From Prauserella isguenensis (lineage in GTDB: Bacteria; Actinomycetota; Actinomycetes; Mycobacteriales; Pseudonocardiaceae), in the NCBI RefSeq assembly GCF_014191605.1, contig NZ_JACHWU010000002.1, positions 1 to 64,000 of the forward strand: 64,000 nucleotides of DNA, read 5' to 3'. This document shows, piece by piece, positions 38,074-49,176 of this stretch. Position numbers and translations under genes: made by a program. Under the pieces are notes generated by a model. That model saw only the letters and a list, made by a program, of their open reading frames with translations, was not told where the DNA came from and made no database searches. How positions within the stretch are numbered: position 1 is the first letter of the stretch; every line of letters starts with the position of its first letter.

Positions 38074-39677
38074 CGATCGAGCTCCTGTACGGCACGCACG
38101 ACTTCAGCGAGGCCCGCGGCCCGATCGGTCAGGTGCAGCCGCAGCACGGGCCTGCCGTGGTCGGCGAGCACCTGAGCGTCGCCGAGCGCCTGCGCCAGCT
38201 GGAGCGTGCCCAACGTGTAGGGACGGTCCGGTACCTGCAGGTCCTCCTCCGACGCGCCGGTGATCTGCAGGAACACGCCGTTCTGGTGGCCGCCCTTGTG
38301 GTACTGGCCCGTCGAGTGGAGGAACCGTGGACCCCAGCCGAACGTGGTCTGCATGCCGGTGCGCTTGGCGAGTTCCGGGCGCAACAGCGCCGCGGACGCG
38401 TCGTCGAGCCGGTCGAGGTAGGCCTGCACGGCGAGGTAGCCACCGTCGGGGACCGTGTCGGTGAACTCCCGCAGGATGTCGGCCAGCGAGCCTTCGGCGC
38501 TCGTGCCCGTGGAGGCGTGCACCTCCACCGCGCCCACCACGGCCGCCGGTGCGGACGTGGCGCCCAGCGTGTCCGGGTCGTCGAGCAGTGACCGGGCGGC
38601 CTTCTTGGCGGCCTCGACGTCGGGCTGGTCGAACGGGTCGATCCCGAGCAGCCTGCCCGCCACTGCGACGGCCGACTCCCACACCAGGAACTGCGCCCCG
38701 AGCGGGCCCTCCGCCGCGATCCGCGAGCCGCCCGTCGACGGGCCGATCGCCACCGGCGTGGCGTCCTTGCCCGCGTCGCCGAAGCCGGGCGCGTCCGGAG
38801 CGTCGACGACGACGGGCAGGAGCCCCGTGCCCTGCTTACCCGTGGACTCGGCGATGAGCTGCTCGGCCCAGTCGCCGAACCCGGTGATGCCCGATCCCGT
38901 GTCGGCGAGCACGAGCTTCTCGGCACCGTCGTCGTGGGCGGCGCCGAACGCCGCACCGAGTCGCAGTGCCGGATTGTCGCGCGTGTCCGCGGCCACCGCG
39001 TCGGCGACGAGCGTCGCCTGGTCGAGCAGTCGCGCGACGTCCGCGCCTGCCAGGCCCGCAGGCACGAGGCCGAACGCCGTCAGCGCCGAGTACCGGCCGC
39101 CCACGTGCGGGTCGGCGAGGAACACCTTCCGGCACTGTTCCAGCTCGGCCAGCGGTGAACCCGGATCGGTGACGACGACGATGCGCCGCGCGGGGTCGAT
39201 GCCCTCCTCCTCGAAGGCGGCCACGAACACCCGACGGTGGCTGTCGGTCTCGACGGTCGTGCCCGACTTCGACGACACCACCAGCACGGTCCGGTCCAGG
39301 TCGCCCGCGAGCGCGTCCGCGACCTGGGCGGGATCGGTGGTGTCGAGGACCGTGAGCGCCACGCCCTCGGTGGCGGTGATGACCTCCGGCGCGAGCGACG
39401 ACCCGCCCATGCCGGCGAGCACCACACGGTCCACGCCTTCCGAGCGCAGCTCGTTGCGGAGGGCCTCGATCTCACCGATGAGCGGGCGCGACGTGCGGTG
39501 CAGCGTCGTCCACGACAGGCGGGTCGAGGCCTCGGCCTCGGCGGCCGGGCCCCACAGCGTGGAGTCCTGGGCGGCGAGCCTGCCCGCCACTCCGTCACTC
39601 ACCAGCGCGTTGAGCCGCGGCGCTGCGGCGGCTTCGAGTGCGGGATCCAGATTGATCCCGATCTGTTGAGCGCTCAT
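38070..39677 (-). CDS. pgi: glucose-6-phosphate isomerase (actinobacterial operon type)
   Basis: 535 residues of a divergent isomerase of the kind encoded next to, or fused to, transaldolase in actinobacteria. SIS-type sugar-phosphate motifs: VVLAGMGGSSLAPEVITAT, VVSSKSGTTVETDSHRRVF, VGGRYSALTAFGLVPAGLAG and FGDWAEQLIAESTGKQGTGLLPV. The C-terminal FGWGPRFLHSTGQYHKGG segment carries a conserved His/Lys. It links glucose 6-phosphate and fructose 6-phosphate inside the operon. The ATG at 39677 is 9 nt after tal. Confidence 0.9.
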   Translation of the reverse strand: MSAQQIGINLDPALEAAAAPRLNALVSDGVAGRLAAQDSTLWGPAAEAEASTRLSWTTLHRTSRPLIGEIEALRNELRSEGVDRVVLAGMGGSSLAPEVITATEGVALTVLDTTDPAQVADALAGDLDRTVLVVSSKSGTTVETDSHRRVFVAAFEEEGIDPARRIVVVTDPGSPLAELEQCRKVFLADPHVGGRYSALTAFGLVPAGLAGADVARLLDQATLVADAVAADTRDNPALRLGAAFGAAHDDGAEKLVLADTGSGITGFGDWAEQLIAESTGKQGTGLLPVVVDAPDAPGFGDAGKDATPVAIGPSTGGSRIAAEGPLGAQFLVWESAVAVAGRLLGIDPFDQPDVEAAKKAARSLLDDPDTLGATSAPAAVVGAVEVHASTGTSAEGSLADILREFTDTVPDGGYLAVQAYLDRLDDASAALLRPELAKRTGMQTTFGWGPRFLHSTGQYHKGGHQNGVFLQITGASEEDLQVPDRPYTLGTLQLAQALGDAQVLADHGRPVLRLHLTDRAAGLAEVVRAVQELDR

Positions 39678-39686
39678 GTCCGCGCC

Positions 39687-40796
39687 TCAGCCCTTCGCCT
39701 TCTGGAGCTGGCCGGACACGGTCTCGAGCAACTCGGACCACGACTTGTCGAATTTGTCCACGCCGTCGTTCTCGAGCGTGACGAACACGTCGGTGATGTC
39801 GATGCCCGCAGCGGAGAGCTTGTCGAACACCGCCTGCGCCTGCTCGGCCGTGCCGGACACCGTGTCGCCCGTGACGTTCGCGTGGTCGGCCGCGGCCTCC
39901 AGCGTGGATTCCGGCATCGTGTTGACAGTGCCGGAGACGACGAGCCCGTCGACGTAGCGCGTGTCGGAGTAGTCCGGGCTCTTCACGCCGGTCGAGGCCC
40001 ACAGCGGGCGCTGCGGGTTGGCGCCCTCGGCCTCGAGGGCCCGCCAGCGATCGGAGGCCAGCAGCTCCTCGTAGGCGGCGTAGGCGAGCCGCGCGTTGGC
40101 GATGGCGGCCTCACCGCGCAGGCCCAGGGCCTCGTCGGTGCCGATCGCCTCGAGGCGCTTGTCGATCTCGCTGTCGACACGGGACACGAAGAACGAGGCG
40201 ACCGAGTGGATCGACGACAGGTCGTGACCGTTGGCCTTGGCCTGCTCGAGACCGGCGAAGTAGGCGTCGATCACGGCGCGGTACCGCTCGACCGAGAAGA
40301 TCAACGTGACGTTGACGCTGATGCCCTGGGCGAGCGTCTTCGTGATCGCGGGCAGGCCCTCCTCGGTGGCGGGGATCTTGACCAGCACGTTCGGCCGGTC
40401 CACCGCCTTCCACAGGTCGGCGGCCTCGGCGACGGTCTGGTCGGTGTTGCGCGCCAGGCCGGGGTCGACCTCGATCGACACGCGGCCGTCCACGCCGTCG
40501 GTGGCCGTGTACACGTCGCGGAACGCGTCCGCGGCGTTGCGCACGTCGGTGGTGGTCAGCTCGCGCACCGCCGCGTGCACGTCGGCGCCACGGTCCGCGA
40601 GCTCGCGGACCTGCTCGTCGTAGGCCTCGCCGTCGGACAGTGCGCCCGCGAAGATCGTCGGGTTCGTGGTGACGCCCACGACGTGCTTGTCGCGGATCAG
40701 CTCGGCGAGGTTTCCGGAGGTGATCCGTTCGCGGGACAGGTCGTCGAGCCAGATCGACACGCCGGCCTGGGACAGAGCCGCAAGGTTGGTGCTCAT
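39687..40796 (-). CDS. tal: transaldolase
   Basis: 369 residues of the TalB-like actinobacterial type. [55 protein letters not shown] (Schiff-base Lys), [19 protein letters not shown] and [17 protein letters not shown]. It exchanges dihydroxyacetone units between sugar phosphates. ATG 40796 lies behind GGGGAA; a TTG five codons upstream is not needed. Confidence 0.97.
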   Translation of the reverse strand: MSTNLAALSQAGVSIWLDDLSRERITSGNLAELIRDKHVVGVTTNPTIFAGALSDGEAYDEQVRELADRGADVHAAVRELTTTDVRNAADAFRDVYTATDGVDGRVSIEVDPGLARNTDQTVAEAADLWKAVDRPNVLVKIPATEEGLPAITKTLAQGISVNVTLIFSVERYRAVIDAYFAGLEQAKANGHDLSSIHSVASFFVSRVDSEIDKRLEAIGTDEALGLRGEAAIANARLAYAAYEELLASDRWRALEAEGANPQRPLWASTGVKSPDYSDTRYVDGLVVSGTVNTMPESTLEAAADHANVTGDTVSGTAEQAQAVFDKLSAAGIDITDVFVTLENDGVDKFDKSWSELLETVSGQLQKAKG

Positions 40797-40816
40797 CGAA
40801 GAATTCCCCAATCCGG

Positions 40817-42916
<2,100 letters not shown>

Positions 42917-43515
42917 TAGAACTCGGCTCCTGATCGTCTTTGGTTGAAGCTGTTTCGACGCACGTCGTGTGCCGACAGTCGCGGTGCTTCCACACCGGCG
43001 GCTTTCGCACACCCGCACGTTGTGGTCCGGCGCACACCGCTGGTGCTGCTGTGTGCACGGTGCCGTCCGGACCGTGGTGCTGCCCGGCCGGGTCGCGGCC
43101 CGCGCGTCGGCGGTCCGCGTTCCTGTTGTTCCCACGTACACCGTTCCCACGCGCCACCGCGCGCCGGGTCCGGTGCCGGACGGGTACGTGCTGCGACCGC
43201 GTGGACATCGTCACTGTGATCTTAATCGATCAGGCGCCGCATGCCCATGGTGCTCGCCGGGTGGATGTCGGCCCCGTCGCCGACGCGATCAGCCTAGTCC
43301 GCACGCAGTGGCGCCGCCCTCGGGCGCGCCGGTGTGACACGACCGGTGTCCCGGCCTCGCCGGGGGAGTCGCGGATGTGACGTGCGCTGCGCCCCGGGGT
43401 GCCGTCCGCCGGGACCGGCCGGGCCTCTACTACCCTTTGTCACGGAAACGGCCGACCCGCGCCGTGCGGTGTTCGCGCCGTCACGGTCCGACCCGAATCT
43501 GACGCAGGGAGCGAC
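42917..43515. other. 599-bp divergent regulatory region tkt/ctaB
   Basis: I see no gene here. For tkt (minus) the best promoter is TAAGAT at 43219-43224 with TGGGCA at 43242-43247 (17-bp spacing), which would leave a leader of about 295 nt. For ctaB (plus) TACCCT at 43431-43436 would leave about 73 nt. The 9-bp direct repeat gttcccacg at 43128-43136 and 43143-43151 lies inside the tkt leader. No known riboswitch was recognised. Confidence 0.5.
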
Positions 43516-44544
43516 ATGTCGTTGGTGCACGCTGCGCATCCGCCGCATGGGCGCAGTGGTCACACCAGCGCCGGCAACAGCAACGTCGACGGTGCCGACC
43601 CGGCCGGAGGCGCCGCCGGCGCCGACGGTGGGCCGTCCGGCGGCGGGCGTGGCGTGCGCGGTGCGATCGCGGCGTACGCCGCGCTGGCCAAGCCGCGCGT
43701 GATCGAGCTGCTGCTCGTCACCACCATCCCCGCGATGTTCCTGGCGGGCCGGGAGATCCCGAACCCGTGGCTGCTGCTCGCGACGCTCGTCGGCGGCACG
43801 ATGGCGGCAGGCAGTGCCAACGCGCTCAACTGCGTGGTCGACGCCGACATCGACAAGGTCATGAACCGCACGAAGAAGCGGCCGCTCGTGCGGGACACCG
43901 TGCCGCGGACCAACGCGCTGATCTTCGGGCTCGCCCTCGGTGTCGCATCGTTCGCGCTGCTCTACGGCACGGTCAACCTGCTGGCGGGATTGCTCGCGAT
44001 CGCGACGATCCTGTTCTACATCTTCGTCTACACGCTCGGGCTCAAGCGGCGGACTCCGCAGAACGTCGTCTGGGGCGGCGCCGCGGGCTGCATGCCGGTC
44101 GTGATCGGCTGGGCCGCGGTGACCGGCACCGTCGAATGGCCCGCGTTCGTCATGTTCGGCGTCATCTTCTTCTGGACGCCCCCGCACACGTGGGCGCTCG
44201 GGATGAAGTACCGCGAGGACTACGAGCGCGCCGGGGTGCCGATGCTGCCCGTCGTCGCGAGCCCGCTCCACGTCGCCAAGCAGATCGTCATCTACTCGTG
44301 GGTAATGGTCGGCTGGACGCTGCTGCTCGTGCCCGCCACGAGCTGGCTGTACACGGCCTTCGCCGGGCTGGCGGGCGCGTGGTTCCTCTTCTACGCCCAC
44401 AGTCTGTACGCGGCCGTCAAGCGCGGCCGTGAGACGAAGCCGATGGCGCTGTTCCACCGGTCCAACACGTACCTGATGATCGTGTTCGTCGCGCTCGCCG
44501 TCGACGCGGCGATCGGCATGCCGGTGCTCGGCCTGCCGTTCTGA
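43516..44544 (+). CDS. ctaB: protoheme IX farnesyltransferase
   Basis: 342 residues, UbiA-family membrane prenyltransferase that makes heme O for cytochrome aa3. After a Gly-rich N-terminus, nine helices; the first Asp-rich motif is [23 protein letters not shown] and [29 protein letters not shown] is the family's heme-O motif. The ATG at 43516 follows AGGGAG; an upstream GTG-rich extension was rejected. ctaA, the next enzyme, is at 51.4-52.4 kb. Confidence 0.95.
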   Translation: MSLVHAAHPPHGRSGHTSAGNSNVDGADPAGGAAGADGGPSGGGRGVRGAIAAYAALAKPRVIELLLVTTIPAMFLAGREIPNPWLLLATLVGGTMAAGSANALNCVVDADIDKVMNRTKKRPLVRDTVPRTNALIFGLALGVASFALLYGTVNLLAGLLAIATILFYIFVYTLGLKRRTPQNVVWGGAAGCMPVVIGWAAVTGTVEWPAFVMFGVIFFWTPPHTWALGMKYREDYERAGVPMLPVVASPLHVAKQIVIYSWVMVGWTLLLVPATSWLYTAFAGLAGAWFLFYAHSLYAAVKRGRETKPMALFHRSNTYLMIVFVALAVDAAIGMPVLGLPF

Positions 44545-44573
44545 CTCCCCTTCCGCCGTGAGGGATCGGGGCG

Positions 44574-44588
44574 GGTGGGTTACTCACC
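44574..44588. promoter_or_regulatory. 15-bp imperfect palindrome before helD
   Basis: ggtgggttactcacc is a palindrome with one mismatched pair, 78 bp upstream of the helicase-like gene. It could be an operator. I could not recognise a rifamycin-associated element in this 122-bp gap. Confidence 0.3.
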
Positions 44589-44666
44589 GCGCCTCCCGGG
44601 AATTCATGCGCGGCCGCGGTCGTTGAACCTCGGCCGAACCCTCCCCACGTCCGAAAGGCGCCGCCC

Positions 44667-47033
44667 TTGTCCGTGTCCGCCGACGATCGGGCCCCCGAAA
44701 CCGGTAAGACCACCGCGATCGCCGAGGAACAGGAGTACGTCACCGGCCTGTACGCCGCGTTGGACGCCGAGCGCGAACTCGTCGCCCGCAGGCTCGAGGA
44801 CAGCCTCCGTGCCGTCGACGACGGCGAACCGCAGGCGCAGGCCGAACGCGAGGCCGCGACGGCCACCTACAGCGACCGCATGACACAGCTGAAGTCGGTC
44901 GAACAGGGCCTGTGCTTCGGCCGGCTCGACTTCACCGACGAGCGGCTCTCCCGTGGAGACGTCGAATCGCCGCTGTACATCGGCAGGCTGGGGCTGTTCG
45001 ACGAGTCCGACGACTACCGCCCGTTGTTGATCGACTGGCGTGCTCCGGTGGCGCGCCCGTTCTACCTGGCCACCGCGGCGTCGCCGGACGGCGTGCGCAG
45101 GCGCAGGCACCTGCGCACCCTGACCCGGCGTGTCGTGGATGTGGACGACGAGGTGCTCGACCTCGGCGCCGAGGCCGGCAGTGACCACCTCGGCCTGGCG
45201 GGCGAGGCGGCGCTGCTGTCGGCTCTGGAGCGCCGCCGCACGGGCGAGATGAGCGACATCGTCGCGACCATCCAGGCCGAGCAGGACCGCATCATCCGCG
45301 CCGACATGGGCGGGGTGCTCGTCGTCCAGGGCGGCCCCGGCACCGGCAAGACCGCCGTCGCTCTGCACCGCGCCGCCTACCTGCTCTACACCTACCGCAG
45401 GCAGCTCACCACCCGCGGCGTGCTGGTCGTCGGGCCGAACAGCACGTTCCTGCGCTACATCGGGCAGGTGTTGCCGTCGCTGGGCGAGACGGGCGTGCTG
45501 CTGGCCACGGTCGGTGAGCTCTTCCCCGGGCTCGAGGCCGTCGGCACCGACACCCCGGAGGTCGCGGAGGTGAAGGGCCGTATCGACATGGCGGACGTGC
45601 TCGCGCAGGCCGTGCGGGATCGGCAGACCGTGCCCGACGACGTGATGCGCATCGACGCCGAGGACAACGACGTGCTCACGTTGGACCGGCGCACGGCCGA
45701 ACGGGCACGGGAGAAGGCGCGGGCCACCCTGAAGCCGCACAACGTGGCACGCCGCGTGTTCGTCGACACCGTGCTGGACGCGCTCGCCGAGCAGGCCGTG
45801 TCCCGGCTCGAGTCGAGCGTGCTCGACGACGTCCCCGAGATCCCGCTGACCGAGGACGAGGCCGACGACGGCGTGCTGCTGGACGAGCGCGACTACGCCA
45901 CGATCCGGCAGGAGCTGACCGAGGACCGCGCGGTACGGACTGCGCTGCACACGCTGTGGCCGAAGCTGACGCCGCAGGAACTGCTGGCCGACCTGCTGAC
46001 CGACGCCGATCGGCTGGCGTCGGCCGCCGACGGGGCGCTGCCCGCCGCCGACCGGGACACGCTGCTGCGCAGGCCCGGCTCGTGGTGGACCCCCGCCGAC
46101 GTGCCGCTGCTCGACGAGCTGGCCGAGCTGTTGGGCGAGGACGACACCGAGGCCCGGCAGCGCCGTGAGCGCAGGGAACGCGAGGAACGCGCCTACGCCG
46201 AGGGCGTGCTGCACGTGCTCGAACAGGACGACGAGATCCTCGACGAGGACCAGATCCGGGTGCGGGACGTCCTCGACGCCGAAATGATCGCCGAGCGGCA
46301 GGAGGCCCGCAGCAACCTGACCGCGGCCCAGCGGGCCGCGCGGGACCGGACGTGGACGTTCGGGCACGTCATCGTCGACGAGGCGCAGGAACTGTCGGCG
46401 ATGGACTGGCGCACGTTGATGCGGCGTTGCCCGAGCCGGTCGATGACGCTGGTCGGCGACGTGTCGCAGACCGGCTCCCGCGGCGGCACCTCATCGTGGG
46501 ACGAGGTGCTCTCGCCGTACGTGGGCGACCGCTGGCGGTTGCGCGAGCTGACCGTGAACTACCGGACGCCCACCGAGGTGATGGACGTCGCCGCGGGAGT
46601 ACTCGCGGCGATCGATCCGCAGCTGCGGGCACCGCAGTCCGTTCGCGACACCGGGGTGCGGCCGTGGCAGTGCTGTGCCGACCGCAGCGACGTGGCCACG
46701 ACGCTGAAGTCCGTTGTGGACGGCGAGCTGGCCGAAGTGGACGGCGGCACGGTCGCCGTCGTCGTGCCCGAGACGCTGGCGGATGTGACGTTCGACTCGG
46801 CGGCGATCGACACCGAGCGCGTGTCGGTGCTGACCGTGGGCCGGGCGAAGGGACTGGAGTTCGACTCGGTCGTCGTCGTGGCACCCGACGAGATCATCGC
46901 CGAGTCGCCGCGCGGTCTGAACGACCTGTACGTTGCGCTCACACGTGCCACGCAACGGCTCGGGATCGTGCACACCGGGCCGGTGCCCACCGCGCTCGAG
47001 AGCGCGGTGTCAGGTGCGCAAACCGCCCGGTGA
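44667..47033 (+). CDS. HelD/HelR-like RNA polymerase-recycling ATPase
   Basis: 788 residues of a superfamily 1 helicase-like ATPase of the HelD group. The N-terminal coiled coil (EEQEYVTGLYAALDAERELVARRLEDSL) is the arm that enters the RNA polymerase channels; Walker A GGPGTGKT is at 222-229, DEAQELSAMDWRTLM carries motif II, and GDVSQTGSRGG motif III; LNDLYVALTRATQRLGIVH is the last motif. HelD proteins release stalled RNA polymerase, and HelR types give rifamycin tolerance. TTG 44667 has AAAGG at 8 nt; GTG 44673 is an alternative start. Confidence 0.85.
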   Translation: MSVSADDRAPETGKTTAIAEEQEYVTGLYAALDAERELVARRLEDSLRAVDDGEPQAQAEREAATATYSDRMTQLKSVEQGLCFGRLDFTDERLSRGDVESPLYIGRLGLFDESDDYRPLLIDWRAPVARPFYLATAASPDGVRRRRHLRTLTRRVVDVDDEVLDLGAEAGSDHLGLAGEAALLSALERRRTGEMSDIVATIQAEQDRIIRADMGGVLVVQGGPGTGKTAVALHRAAYLLYTYRRQLTTRGVLVVGPNSTFLRYIGQVLPSLGETGVLLATVGELFPGLEAVGTDTPEVAEVKGRIDMADVLAQAVRDRQTVPDDVMRIDAEDNDVLTLDRRTAERAREKARATLKPHNVARRVFVDTVLDALAEQAVSRLESSVLDDVPEIPLTEDEADDGVLLDERDYATIRQELTEDRAVRTALHTLWPKLTPQELLADLLTDADRLASAADGALPAADRDTLLRRPGSWWTPADVPLLDELAELLGEDDTEARQRRERREREERAYAEGVLHVLEQDDEILDEDQIRVRDVLDAEMIAERQEARSNLTAAQRAARDRTWTFGHVIVDEAQELSAMDWRTLMRRCPSRSMTLVGDVSQTGSRGGTSSWDEVLSPYVGDRWRLRELTVNYRTPTEVMDVAAGVLAAIDPQLRAPQSVRDTGVRPWQCCADRSDVATTLKSVVDGELAEVDGGTVAVVVPETLADVTFDSAAIDTERVSVLTVGRAKGLEFDSVVVVAPDEIIAESPRGLNDLYVALTRATQRLGIVHTGPVPTALESAVSGAQTAR

Positions 47034-47042
47034 CGGGGCGGC

Positions 47043-47048
47043 TAGGGT
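47043..47048 (+). promoter_or_regulatory. -10 box TAGGGT of the lipoprotein gene (leaderless)
   Basis: TAGGGT is 6 nt before the ATG at 47055, in the 21-bp gap after helD. Confidence 0.5.
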
Positions 47049-47054
47049 AGGCGC

Positions 47055-47669
47055 ATGCGCAAAGCTGGCAAGATCCTGATCGCGGCGGCCGCCGCCATGG
47101 CGCTCGCGGCGTGTTCGCCGTCCCTGCAGGAACCGACCGACCAGCCGGCGGGCGAGCAGAACACGCACACGCCTGCACCCGTGTCGGTCTCCGAGAGTGC
47201 CGCGTCCGAGAGTGCGGGTTCCGAGGGGGCCGGGTCCCACGCCGCCGGCGGCGGGCACACCGGCGGCGGCGACGCCGCCACGTGTGCGGCCGCCGACATC
47301 ACGGTCGACACCGCAGCGGCCGAGCCGCGGGTCGAGATCCCGCGCGACTGCGCCGCCCCGGCCCAGGTCGTCTCCCGGGACCTCACCTCCGGGTCCGGTC
47401 CGGCCGCCACGCCGCAGTCGACGGTGCAGCTGGACTACACCGTGTTCGGCTGGTCCGACGGCAGTGTCGCCGACAGCGGCACCGCGTCGATCGACCTTTC
47501 CGATCCCGCGGGTGAGATCGAGGGGTGGCCGCAGGGCCTCGAAGGCGTCCGGCAGGGCGGCGAGCGCGTCGTCGTGCTGCCGCCGGACCTGGGTTACTCC
47601 GAGCAGAGCGGCAACCCGCTCGCCGGCGATAACCTCGTCGTGGTCGCCGAGGTCACCGGCATCTCCTGA
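47055..47669 (+). CDS. FKBP-type lipoprotein
   Basis: 204 residues. A lipoprotein signal with lipobox LAAC (Cys20) is followed by a Ser/Glu/Gly-rich linker to about 85, then an FKBP-like peptidyl-prolyl isomerase domain: VVSRDLTSGSGPAATPQSTVQLDYTVFGWSDGSV and IEGWPQGLEGVRQGGERVVVLPPDLGYSEQSGNPL. It should be anchored on the outer face of the membrane and help fold exported proteins. The enzyme activity is inferred. Confidence 0.8.
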   Translation: MRKAGKILIAAAAAMALAACSPSLQEPTDQPAGEQNTHTPAPVSVSESAASESAGSEGAGSHAAGGGHTGGGDAATCAAADITVDTAAAEPRVEIPRDCAAPAQVVSRDLTSGSGPAATPQSTVQLDYTVFGWSDGSVADSGTASIDLSDPAGEIEGWPQGLEGVRQGGERVVVLPPDLGYSEQSGNPLAGDNLVVVAEVTGIS

Positions 47670-47693
47670 CACGCCCGTCCCCACGCCGCAGCG

Positions 47694-47731
47694 CCGCCCC
47701 CAGCAGCTCGGAAAGGAGCCGCTGGGGGCGG
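47694..47731. terminator. bidirectional terminator, lipoprotein/quinone oxidoreductase
   Basis: Arms 47694-47704 and 47721-47731 pair perfectly (ccgcccccagc), with an inner gctc/gagc stem, between convergent genes. Confidence 0.8.
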
Positions 47732-47759
47732 TCGCACGTCCGCGGACCGTCCGCGCCGG

Positions 47760-48731
47760 TCAGGGGACCAGCAGCACCTTGCCGGTGGTGCGGCGGCCCT
47801 CGAGGTCCTCGTGAGCGGTGCGCGCGTCGGCCAACGGATACCGCGCGCCGACACGCACATCGAGGGTGCCCGCCGCCACGGCCGAGAACAGTTCCCCGGT
47901 GCGCCAGATGAGCTCGTCACGGCTGGTGACGTAGTCGGCGGCCGTGGGACGCGTGAGGTACAGCGAGCCGCCGGAGTTGAGCACCTGCGGATCGATCGGC
48001 GGTACCGGGCCGCTGGAGGCGCCGAACAGCACGAGCATGCCGCGCCTGCGCAGGCACCGCAGGCTCGCCTCGTACGTGCTCGCCCCGACACCGTCGTACA
48101 CCACATTGACGCCCTCGCCGCCGGTCAGCTCGTCGACCGCCTCGGCGAAATCCCGATCCGTGTAGCGGATCACCTCGTCGGCGCCCGCGCGGCGCGCGAG
48201 CGTCTCCTTCTCTGCCGTCGACACGGTGCCGAGCACGCGGGCTCCCTTCGCCGTGGCGAGCTGGGTCAGCAGCAGCCCCACTCCGCCCGCGGCCGCGTGC
48301 ACCAGGATCGTGTCGCCCTCGGCCACGGGATACGTCGAGTTGACGAGGTAGTGCGCCGTGACGCCCTGCAGCATCACGGCCGCCGCCGTCTCCGCGGGCA
48401 CCGCGTCGGGCACGGGCACGGCCACGTCGGCGGGGACGACGGCCCGCTGGGCGTACGCACCGGGGTGGCCCTGCCACGCCACCTTGTCGCCGGGCGCGAG
48501 GCCGGTGACCCCCGACCCGACCTCGGCGATCGTGCCGGCGCCTTCGAGGCCAGGGGTGTAGGGCAGGGTCATCGAGTAGACGCCCGCGCGCTGATACGTG
48601 TCGATGTAGTTGACCCCGGCGGCGGCGACGTCGATGAGCACCTCACCGGGTCCGGGCGAGGGCACCTCGACGTCCGCGGGCGTGAGGACCTCCGGACCTC
48701 CGGTGTGTTCGATCCGGATGGCTGTGGGCAT
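47760..48731 (-). CDS. qor: zinc-independent quinone oxidoreductase (MDR family)
   Basis: 323 residues. It has the Qor pattern: MPTAIRIEHTGGPEVLTPADVEVPSPGPGEVLI, AAGVNYIDTYQRAGVY, the NADPH site HAAAGGVGLLLTQLATAKGARVLGTV and YDGVGASTYEASL. No zinc-binding cysteines. It reduces quinones with NADPH. GAGGAGGAAG precedes the ATG; TAAGGT at 48775-48780 (minus) is a probable -10 box. Confidence 0.9.
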   Translation of the reverse strand: MPTAIRIEHTGGPEVLTPADVEVPSPGPGEVLIDVAAAGVNYIDTYQRAGVYSMTLPYTPGLEGAGTIAEVGSGVTGLAPGDKVAWQGHPGAYAQRAVVPADVAVPVPDAVPAETAAAVMLQGVTAHYLVNSTYPVAEGDTILVHAAAGGVGLLLTQLATAKGARVLGTVSTAEKETLARRAGADEVIRYTDRDFAEAVDELTGGEGVNVVYDGVGASTYEASLRCLRRRGMLVLFGASSGPVPPIDPQVLNSGGSLYLTRPTAADYVTSRDELIWRTGELFSAVAAGTLDVRVGARYPLADARTAHEDLEGRRTTGKVLLVP

Positions 48732-48840
48732 GCGGCTTCCTCCTCGGTGAGGTTCGTCGGACGTGACGGCTCCGACCTTAGAGCCCGCCCCATGATCGTG
48801 ACGTGCAGCGCGTCCCGGCCCGTGGCGCGGAGTCGACCCC

Positions 48841-48846
48841 TACACT
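48841..48846 (+). promoter_or_regulatory. -10 box TACACT (leaderless)
   Basis: TACACT lies 6 nt before the GTG at 48853. Confidence 0.5.
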
Positions 48847-48852
48847 GTCGCC

Positions 48853-49176
48853 GTGGCTGAGACCGAGAGCACCGAGAAGACCCCGGCCGAGCCGACGAAG
48901 GCACAGCTGTCCGCCGCCCGCGCGTTCGTCGCGGAGCACGGCACGCCGACCCGCGCCGTCGTGGAGCGGATCGGGAGCATGGGTGCCCGCGTGGTGCTGG
49001 TGGGCGCCGACGGCGCCATGGGCGACGTGGTCGTACCGAGCCCTGAGACCGGCGCCGCGCTCGTCGAGGCGATCGACGACGTCGAGGCCGCCGAGTGGGA
49101 CGCGGACACTGTGAACGCCACGGCGATCGGCGCCGAGCACCGGCGCAGGATGGCCGGTCCGCGCGCCCGCGCGTGA
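48853..49176 (+). CDS. small conserved-looking protein of unknown function
   Basis: 107 residues, no membrane segment. Acidic N-terminus, then a compact domain: AARAFVAEHGTPTRAVVERIGSMGARVVLVGADGAMGDVVVPS, a short strand-helix pattern. I do not recognise the family. GTG 48853 is supported by the -10 box and the stop overlaps the ATP-grasp gene, so the two products may work together. Confidence 0.7.
   Translation: MAETESTEKTPAEPTKAQLSAARAFVAEHGTPTRAVVERIGSMGARVVLVGADGAMGDVVVPSPETGAALVEAIDDVEAAEWDADTVNATAIGAEHRRRMAGPRARA

Noticed and set aside
42917-43150. N-terminal extension of tkt by 78 codons
   Set aside because: Residues are Arg/Thr noise; GTG 42916 gives the usual transketolase start.
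43399-43515. N-terminal extension of ctaB from an upstream start
   Set aside because: The added 39 residues are not family-like and would skip the AGGGAG site in front of ATG 43516.
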